From: Gammaproteobacteria bacterium
GTDB taxonomy: Bacteria > Pseudomonadota > Gammaproteobacteria > Magnimaribacterales > Magnimaribacteraceae
DNA: 9,647 nt
Direction: 5' to 3'
Assembly: GCA_012965075.1 (NCBI GenBank)
Contig: DTSY01000074.1
Span: 1-9,647, forward strand
Below, piece by piece: positions 5,574 to 9,647 of this stretch (positions are counted from its first letter, which is position 1; each line of letters starts with the position of its first letter). The translations under genes and the position numbers were made by a program. Below the pieces are notes generated by a model. The model had not been told where the DNA came from, made no database searches, and saw only the letters and a program-made list of their open reading frames with translations.

Positions 5574-6951
5574 GAGGAATTTAGTTTGGGTAGTTGATGA
5601 TGACGAATCAATAAGGTGGGTTCTAGAAAAATGCCTTTCTGAAAGCGGTTTGAAGGTAGAGACATTTGAATCAGCTCATCAAGTAATAAAAAAATTAGAG
5701 AAAGAATCTCCAGGGGCAATATTAACTGACATAAAAATGCCTGGAACAAGTGGGTTAGCTCTTTTGGACCAAGTAAAAGAAATTAGACCCGATATACCAG
5801 TCATAATAATGACAGCCCACTCTGATCTAGAAAGTGCAGTAGAATCTTATGAACATGGAGCCTGGGAGTACCTTCCTAAGCCCTTTGATATAGATGAAGC
5901 AACACGAATTGTTAAACGGGCCATTACTCCTGATGAAGGGAAAGAAGAGGAAATAGATAATCAACCTAAGGCAGAAATAATTGGAGAAGCTCCTGCAATG
6001 CAAGAAGTCTTTAGGGCCATAGGAAAATTATCAAATTCAAATTCTACTGTGCTTTTGGTTGGACAATCAGGTACAGGAAAAGAGTTAGTAGCCCAAGCCT
6101 TATTCCAACACAGCCCAAGAAAGGAAAAAGCTTTCATAGCCCTGAATATGGCTGACATACCTAAAGAATTACTAGAGGCTGAGTTATTTGGTCATGAAAA
6201 AGGGGCTTTTACTGGAGCAGATGAAAGAAGAATAGGCAGATTTGAACAAGCTAATGAGGGCACCCTTTTCCTTGATGAGATTGGTGATATGCCTATTGAA
6301 ACTCAAACTAGACTATTAAGAGTACTTTCCAATGGAGAATTTTACAGGGTTGGGGGCAGAAAGCCTGTAAAGGTGGATGTAAGAATAATAGCTGCTACCC
6401 ATCAAAGATTGGAGGACCAGGTAGAAAAGGGGGTTTTTAGAGAGGATCTTTTTCATCGCTTAAATGTAATAAAAATTTCTTTACCAAACCTCAGTGAAAG
6501 AAGAGAAGACATTCCTGCCCTCAGCAAGCACTTTCTAAAATTTAGTGCATTAGAATTGAATGAAGAGGCTAAATTTTTATCAGAAGAAGTTGAAGATTAT
6601 TTGTCTAGATTATCTTGGCCAGGGAACGTAAGGCAGTTAGAAAATGCCTGTAGGTGGTTGACTGTTATGGCTCCTTCAAGACAGATTAAATTAGAGGATT
6701 TACCAGCTGATTTGAAAAGTGAAAGTACTGAATCTAAAGCAGAGTGGACAGGAATATTAAAGTCTTGGGCTGAAGACTCCTTGGCAAAGGGAGAAACTGA
6801 GTTGTTGGATGTAGCTTTACCAGAATTTGAAAAAACCATGATAAAAGCAGCCTTAGACAAAACCATGGGTAAAAAGAATGAAGCCGCTAAGCTGTTAGGA
6901 TGGGGAAGAAATACCCTAACTAGAAAAATTAAAGATTTGGGTATGACCTAA
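5566..6951 (+). CDS. ntrC: Nitrogen regulation response regulator NtrC (GlnG)
   Basis: This sigma-54 enhancer-binding protein has 461 residues (E. coli NtrC 469) in the full three-domain layout. The receiver domain (about 5-120) has acidic residues D11-D13, phosphorylation site D55 in LTDIKMPG, T83 and K105 in LPKPFD. The AAA+ domain (about 138-375) has Walker A GQSGTGKE (166-173), the sigma-54 contact loop GAFTGA (213-218), Walker B LFLDEIGD (234-241) and REDLFHRLNV (292-301) with the likely arginine finger. The C-terminal Fis-type helix-turn-helix spans about 437-460 (NEAAKLLGWGRNTLTRKIK). The start at 5566 is fixed by AGGAG and by the alignment of MSKRNLVWVVDDD with other NtrC proteins. 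The intact GAFTGA implies the genome carries rpoN. Its likely nearest targets are the TGCAC-N7-GTGCA sites at 3273-3328. It ends 6 bases from the convergent rhodanese stop. Confidence 0.97.
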   Translation: MSKRNLVWVVDDDESIRWVLEKCLSESGLKVETFESAHQVIKKLEKESPGAILTDIKMPGTSGLALLDQVKEIRPDIPVIIMTAHSDLESAVESYEHGAWEYLPKPFDIDEATRIVKRAITPDEGKEEEIDNQPKAEIIGEAPAMQEVFRAIGKLSNSNSTVLLVGQSGTGKELVAQALFQHSPRKEKAFIALNMADIPKELLEAELFGHEKGAFTGADERRIGRFEQANEGTLFLDEIGDMPIETQTRLLRVLSNGEFYRVGGRKPVKVDVRIIAATHQRLEDQVEKGVFREDLFHRLNVIKISLPNLSERREDIPALSKHFLKFSALELNEEAKFLSEEVEDYLSRLSWPGNVRQLENACRWLTVMAPSRQIKLEDLPADLKSESTESKAEWTGILKSWAEDSLAKGETELLDVALPEFEKTMIKAALDKTMGKKNEAAKLLGWGRNTLTRKIKDLGMT

Positions 6952-6957
6952 AAAATT

Positions 6958-7371
6958 CTATTTAGAAAGAGGCATTCCATTGCCTTCCCAGGTCATCATA
7001 CCCCCACTGACAACATTAACATCGAGGTAACCTGCTTTTATAAGAGAGACTCCCAATTTTTTTGAAGCGACTCCAGTTTTGCAAACAAGAATTACTGGAG
7101 TCTCTTTAGAATGCCTTTTGGTAGTTAAATGTTGTTCTAACTTGTCCACTTGAACATTTATTGAACCGGCGATATGACCAGAAGAGAATTCCTGAGAAGG
7201 TCTAAGATCAACGACCAAAGCCTCTTCCTTATTAATCTTTCTTGTGGCTTCACTGGGGCTTAATTTTTTCCCCCCTTTTCTCCCCTCATAAATAATTAAG
7301 GCTATGAGACTTAACAATAACAGGGTTACTGCGATGAAGTTTTGAGAAATGAAAAGAAAGAATGTATTCAT
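6958..7371 (-). CDS. Membrane-anchored rhodanese-like protein (YibN-like)
   Basis: This single-domain rhodanese of 137 residues is tethered by an N-terminal hydrophobic helix (about residues 8-28), followed by a basic stretch (EGRKGGKK) that favours a cytoplasmic catalytic domain. Key family marks are VVDLRPSQEFSSGHIAGSIN (53-72), the active loop CKTGVASKK with catalytic Cys C97, and VSGGMMTWEGNGMPL (121-135). Length and layout match E. coli YibN (143 aa), which lies by gpmI, grxC and secB; the physiological sulfur acceptor is unknown. It is convergent with ntrC and divergent from a phosphoglycerate mutase gene. No Shine-Dalgarno precedes the ATG; a perfect minus-strand TATAAT (7388-7383) ends 11 bases upstream of it, suggesting a leaderless or near-leaderless transcript (inference). 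The catalytic Cys argues for a working sulfurtransferase. Confidence 0.9.
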   Translation of the reverse strand: MNTFFLFISQNFIAVTLLLLSLIALIIYEGRKGGKKLSPSEATRKINKEEALVVDLRPSQEFSSGHIAGSINVQVDKLEQHLTTKRHSKETPVILVCKTGVASKKLGVSLIKAGYLDVNVVSGGMMTWEGNGMPLSK

Positions 7372-7382
7372 TTTGGATCGTG

Positions 7383-7388
7383 ATTATA
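7383..7388 (-). promoter_or_regulatory. -10 hexamer TATAAT for the rhodanese gene
   Basis: Read on the minus strand, 7388-7383 is a perfect TATAAT, 11 bases ahead of the rhodanese ATG. No -35 resembling TTGACA is found 16-18 bases further upstream. If used, initiation would leave only about 4-5 untranslated bases. AT-rich DNA makes chance matches likely. Confidence 0.33.
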
Positions 7389-7422
7389 TAGGTTCGTGAG
7401 TTAGAATAGTTTCTTTCTAAGG

Positions 7423-7441
7423 ATTAATTTCGGAAATTAAT
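7423..7441. promoter_or_regulatory. Perfect 19-bp palindrome ahead of phosphoglycerate mutase gene
   Basis: ATTAATTTC (7423-7431), a central G (7432) and GAAATTAAT (7433-7441) form a perfect odd-length dyad ending 9 bases before the mutase ATG. It lies in the 79-base divergent gap to the rhodanese gene. No T-run follows, so it is not a terminator. It could be an operator for a dimeric repressor or an RNA hairpin that masks translation initiation; there is no good Shine-Dalgarno between it and the ATG. Perfection over nine base pairs is above what casual AT-rich dyads usually show. Confidence 0.5.
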
Positions 7442-7450
7442 ACATTATCA

Positions 7451-8068
7451 ATGGCATCTCTAGTTCTTGTTAGGCACGGTCAGAGTCAGTGGAATGAAAA
7501 AAACCTATTTACTGGCTGGAAGGACCCTGACTTGACAGAAAAAGGAGAAAAGGAAGCCGTAGAAGCGGGGTTAGCCCTGAAAGAATCTGGTTATAAATTC
7601 GACATTATGTTTACTTCAGTATTGTTAAGAGCTAAAAGAACAGGAAAGCTGATTCTTGAACAAATGGGTCAAGAAGATCTAAAAACTTTTGAGAATGAAG
7701 CCTTAAATGAGAGAAATTACGGAGACCTTGCAGGTTTAAATAAAGATGATGCAAGGAAGAAATGGGGGGAAGATCAAGTTCATAAGTGGCGAAGATCATT
7801 TGATATTGCTCCCCCGGGTGGAGAAAGTTTAAAGATGACAGCTGAGAGAGTTTTGCCTTACTTTGAAGAAACAATTTTGCCTTTGCTAAAAGAAAAGTCA
7901 GATATCTTAGTAGCAGCACACGGAAATTCTTTACGTGCATTGGTTATGCAACTGGATAAACTTAATTCGGATGAGGTAGTGAAGCTTGAAATTCCAACCG
8001 GAATGCCTATTTGTTATTCAATCAACGAACACGGTCAAGTTAAAAATAAAGTCTTGATGAAAACCTAG
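7451..8068 (+). CDS. gpmA: 2,3-bisphosphoglycerate-dependent phosphoglycerate mutase
   Basis: This glycolytic/gluconeogenic enzyme interconverts 3- and 2-phosphoglycerate through a phosphohistidine. The 205-residue protein has LVRHGQSQWNEKNLFTGWKD (6-25) with phospho-His H9 and R8, R60 in LLRAKRT, proton donor E87 in LNERNYGDLAGLNK (85-98), KWRRSFDIAPPGGESL (112-127) and the second catalytic His H157 in AAHGNS. E. coli GpmA has 250 residues; this shorter version, with DDARKKWGEDQVHKWRRS, resembles the short form common in alphaproteobacteria. No Shine-Dalgarno is evident at usual spacing (GGA is about 16 bases away), while a perfect palindrome lies 9 bases upstream. It is divergent from a yibN-like rhodanese, a place where gammaproteobacteria often carry the unrelated cofactor-independent gpmI. 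No obvious terminator follows before mutY. Confidence 0.95.
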   Translation: MASLVLVRHGQSQWNEKNLFTGWKDPDLTEKGEKEAVEAGLALKESGYKFDIMFTSVLLRAKRTGKLILEQMGQEDLKTFENEALNERNYGDLAGLNKDDARKKWGEDQVHKWRRSFDIAPPGGESLKMTAERVLPYFEETILPLLKEKSDILVAAHGNSLRALVMQLDKLNSDEVVKLEIPTGMPICYSINEHGQVKNKVLMKT

Positions 8069-8077
8069 ACTTTTCAT

Positions 8078-8107
8078 TCCGTGATAACGGATAAGACTGA
8101 CCTTATC
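8078..8107 (+). repeat. Two overlapping small hairpins between mutase gene and mutY
   Basis: TCCGT-GATA-ACGGA (a 14-base stem-loop starting near 8078) and GATAAG-actgac-CTTATC (8090-8107) are adjacent and share a base or two, so they could be alternative structures. Neither is followed by a T-run, which argues against a simple terminator. They fill most of the 67-base gap after the mutase gene. Stems are only 5 and 6 bp. Confidence 0.3.
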
Positions 8108-8124
8108 TAAAAACCTCATATAAA
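8097..8124 (+). promoter_or_regulatory. Candidate sigma-70 promoter for mutY-yggX
   Basis: CTGACC (8097-8102, four of six matches to TTGACA) is followed after 16 bases by TATAAA (8119-8124, five of six matches to TATAAT). The -10 ends 11 bases before the mutY ATG, so the transcript would have almost no leader; consistent with this, no Shine-Dalgarno is seen there. Confidence 0.4.
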
Positions 8125-8135
8125 ATCTAGTTTGA

Positions 8136-9170
8136 ATGAAAGAATTTAACACCAGACTAATCCGTTGGCATGAAACCAGCGGGAGAAAAGATCTGCCCTG
8201 GCAAAAAAGAAAGACGCCTTACAGAGTTTGGATATCAGAAATAATGTTGCAACAAACTCAAGTCAGCACTGCTGTTCCCTATTTTGAAAGATTCGTCAAA
8301 GAGATTCCTGATGTAAAGAGTCTCTCTGAAGCTAGCCTAGATCTGGTACTAAGCCTTTGGTCGGGTCTAGGTTACTACGCAAGAGCCAGGAACCTTCATA
8401 AATCAGCCAAAATAATTTGCCTTGATCACGGCGGGAAAATTCCAAGTACAGCGGATGAATTAATGGCACTACCTGGCATAGGTAGATCAACTGCTGGAGC
8501 TATTCTTGCATTGGGTTTCAACAAGAAAGCACCTATTTTAGATGGCAATGTTAAAAGAGTATTAGCAAGACATTTTAAAATTGAGGGCAAGCTCGAAACT
8601 TCTTCAAAAATAAAAGAACTATGGCAGATTTCGGAAGGCCTGTTACCAGACAACAAGATAGAAGTTTATACACAAGCCATAATGGACCTAGGTGCTACCG
8701 TATGCATCAAGTCCAATCCAGTTTGTAACCTTTGTCCCCTTAACCAAGATTGTTTAGCACTAAAAGAAGGCTTGGTTACAGCTTTGCCTTCAAAAAATAA
8801 ACCTAAATCGAAACCGACTAAAAAAGTCGTTTGGCTTTTACCTCAAGGCCCATCTGGAGAAGTATTATTGGAAAAAAGGAAACCCCAAGGGATTTGGGGT
8901 GGTCTCTGGTCATTTATAGAAGCTGAGAAGAAAAAAGAGCTAGAATTGGAACTAACTAAAAGATTTAAGACAGATTGTTTGAATATAAAAAAACTTAATA
9001 AGGTTAAACATAGCTTTAGTCACTACAATTTAGAAGCCATTCCTTATTTGGCAAAACTCAAGAGTAACAAGAAATATAAAAATTCTGTTTGGGTTGATTA
9101 CAAGAATGTAGGATCATTAGGCCTACCAGCACCGATAAAAAAAACCATAAATCAAATAACAAGGCCATGA
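8136..9170 (+). CDS. mutY: Adenine DNA glycosylase MutY
   Basis: MutY removes adenine mispaired with 8-oxoguanine, preventing G:C to T:A mutations. It has 344 residues (E. coli 350). The catalytic HhH domain shows E35 in SEIMLQQTQV (34-43), GLGYYARAR (77-85), the helix-hairpin-helix ALPGIGRSTAGAIL (111-124) and catalytic D136 in LDGNVKRVL. The [4Fe-4S] cluster has its four Cys at 190, 197, 200 and 206 with the exact C-x6-C-x2-C-x5-C spacing. The C-terminal NUDIX-like 8-oxoG recognition domain (about 228-344) has KPQGIWGGLWSF (249-260) and the FSH element (294-296). ATG 8136 gives the family N-terminus (WHETSGRKDLPWQ); there is no Shine-Dalgarno, but a likely -10 lies 11 bases upstream. It overlaps the next gene by ATGA, as in the usual mutY-yggX operon. 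Confidence 0.97.
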   Translation: MKEFNTRLIRWHETSGRKDLPWQKRKTPYRVWISEIMLQQTQVSTAVPYFERFVKEIPDVKSLSEASLDLVLSLWSGLGYYARARNLHKSAKIICLDHGGKIPSTADELMALPGIGRSTAGAILALGFNKKAPILDGNVKRVLARHFKIEGKLETSSKIKELWQISEGLLPDNKIEVYTQAIMDLGATVCIKSNPVCNLCPLNQDCLALKEGLVTALPSKNKPKSKPTKKVVWLLPQGPSGEVLLEKRKPQGIWGGLWSFIEAEKKKELELELTKRFKTDCLNIKKLNKVKHSFSHYNLEAIPYLAKLKSNKKYKNSVWVDYKNVGSLGLPAPIKKTINQITRP

Positions 9171-9439
9171 CGAGAACAGTAAACTGCAGAAAATATAAAA
9201 AAGAGTTACCCGGCTTAGATCAACCTCCCTACCCTGGATCGAAAGGACAAGAAATATATGACAATGTCTCAAAACAGGCCTGGGAAGAATGGTTAAACCA
9301 TCAAAAAATGCTTATTAATGAAGGCCAGATTAACCTCACGGATAAAGAATCAAGGAAATGGTTAAATGAACAAATGGATTTATTTCTTTCGGGAGAGGAT
9401 TACGCAAGACCTGAAGGCTATACTCCTCCAAAAGAATAG
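9167..9439 (+). CDS. yggX: Fe(2+)-trafficking / oxidative damage protection protein YggX
   Basis: This small cytoplasmic protein is linked in enterics to protection of labile Fe-S clusters and tolerance of oxidative stress. It has 90 residues (E. coli 91) and matches along its length: MTRTVNCRKYKKELPGLDQ with conserved C7, PYPGSKGQEIYDNVSKQAW (21-39), MLINEGQINL (48-57) and the C-terminal EGYTPPKE. Its start overlaps the mutY stop as ATGA (9167-9170), so it is translationally coupled. The pairing fits, since MutY needs a [4Fe-4S] cluster and both respond to oxidative damage. The stop is followed by a tRNA gene 48 bases on; only a weak AAAGAA/TTCTTT hairpin without a T-run is seen there. Confidence 0.96.
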   Translation: MTRTVNCRKYKKELPGLDQPPYPGSKGQEIYDNVSKQAWEEWLNHQKMLINEGQINLTDKESRKWLNEQMDLFLSGEDYARPEGYTPPKE

Positions 9440-9464
9440 TAGCTTCTTTAAGGCTGTATATTTG

Positions 9465-9472
9465 TATACAAT
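9465..9472 (+). promoter_or_regulatory. -10 region of probable tRNA-Phe promoter
   Basis: TATACAAT contains TACAAT (9467-9472, five of six matches to TATAAT) 15 bases before the tRNA gene, a normal distance for a stable-RNA promoter. The -35 is poor (TTCTTT at 17-base spacing). The element overlaps a small dyad GTATA-tttg-TATAC (9456-9469). Confidence 0.45.
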
Positions 9473-9487
9473 CCTCCAATCTTCTAT

Positions 9488-9563
9488 GCCCAGATAGCTC
9501 AGTCGGTAGAGCAAAGGACTGAAAATCCTTGTGTCGGTAGTTCGATTCTACCTCTGGGCACCA
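9488..9563 (+). tRNA. tRNA-Phe (anticodon GAA), CCA encoded
   Basis: The 76-base gene folds as a standard cloverleaf. The acceptor stem GCCCAGA (9488-9494) pairs perfectly with TCTGGGC (9553-9559). The D arm is GCTC/GAGC with AGTCGGTA in the loop. The anticodon stem AAGGA/TCCTT holds loop CTGAAAA with anticodon GAA (9521-9523). The T arm GGTAG/CTACC carries TTCGATT. Discriminator A is followed by encoded CCA (9561-9563). Confidence 0.98.
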
Positions 9564-9583
9564 CTCTCAAGACTCCTTTTATT

Positions 9584-9646
9584 TCATAAAGCGAGTTTAC
9601 AACCGAATTCTTCACCAACTTTTTTAAAGCCTAACATCAAATTAAT
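9584..9646 (-). CDS. Possible C-terminal end of an unrecognised protein (runs off right edge)
   Basis: On the minus strand a frame is open from the window edge for 20 codons and ends with TGA at 9586-9584. It would encode a C-terminus ending FKKVGEEFGCKLAL. The composition is protein-like, but 20 codons is too short to prove coding or name a family. If real, the gene is convergent with the tRNA gene, with about 20 bases between them and no terminator-like hairpin. The plus strand of 9564-9647 shows nothing else recognisable. Confidence 0.35.
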   Translation of the reverse strand: MNLMLGFKKVGEEFGCKLAL

Positions 9647-9647
9647 T

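Noticed and set aside
7632..7940. 102-codon minus-strand open frame inside gpmA
   Set aside because: It is antisense to a clear GpmA with all catalytic residues and shows no protein-family features.
9431..9449. AAAGAA / TTCTTT inverted repeat after yggX as a terminator
   Set aside because: It is all A/T and G-poor, overlaps the yggX stop, and has no T-run after it; too weak to call.
1..9647. CRISPR array, IS element, toxin-antitoxin or phage genes
   Set aside because: No repeat-spacer periodicity, transposase motifs or phage-like proteins were seen; gaps between genes are all under about 115 bases.

Overview
The window is AT-rich, gene-dense bacterial DNA and looks like an ordinary chromosomal segment of a gammaproteobacterium, probably a streamlined marine or other free-living one. 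The evidence is the gene content: UbiA-type ubiquinone synthesis, a DUF1249/YqiB-family protein, an NtrB-NtrC pair, a MutY-YggX pair with an ATGA overlap, a YibN-like rhodanese and a rubredoxin divergent from ubiA. The low GC and short intergenic gaps suggest a small genome (inference). No phage, IS element, CRISPR array or defence island is visible.

Layout. (1) 1-160: the 5' end of a rubredoxin gene on the minus strand runs off the left edge, and a short divergent intergenic region separates it from ubiA. (2) 161-3285: a tight plus-strand run of ubiA, a FemAB-like DUF482/COG3146 acyltransferase, a short AlkA-type DNA glycosylase and a DUF1249 protein, with gaps or overlaps of a few bases. 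(3) 3273-6951: a nitrogen-control locus. A cluster of NtrC-type sites (TGCAC-N7-GTGCA) lies over the stop codon of the DUF1249 gene and ahead of a eukaryote-type (GSII) glutamine synthetase. A clear Rho-independent terminator follows, then overlapping ntrB and ntrC. (4) 6958-8068: a membrane-anchored rhodanese on the minus strand, convergent with ntrC, and divergent from it a short 2,3-bisphosphoglycerate-dependent phosphoglycerate mutase. A perfect 19-bp palindrome sits just ahead of the mutase. (5) 8136-9439: mutY-yggX (repair of 8-oxoG:A mispairs plus Fe-S/iron protection). (6) 9488-9563: tRNA-Phe(GAA), followed by what may be the last codons of a minus-strand gene running off the right edge.

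How the genes work together. NtrB would phosphorylate NtrC under nitrogen limitation. NtrC keeps D55, Walker A/B, GAFTGA and a Fis-type HTH, so it should activate a sigma-54 promoter, and the sites at 3273-3328 make the adjacent glutamine synthetase its obvious first target. The unusual point is that the synthetase is GSII rather than the GSI (GlnA) normally found next to ntrBC in this class. GSII has no GSI adenylylation site, so control would fall mainly on transcription. A second apparent swap is the short GpmA beside the yibN-like gene, where gammaproteobacteria often carry the unrelated gpmI. I found no new multi-gene system; the most interesting signals are this rewired nitrogen locus and several uncatalogued dyad-symmetric sites.
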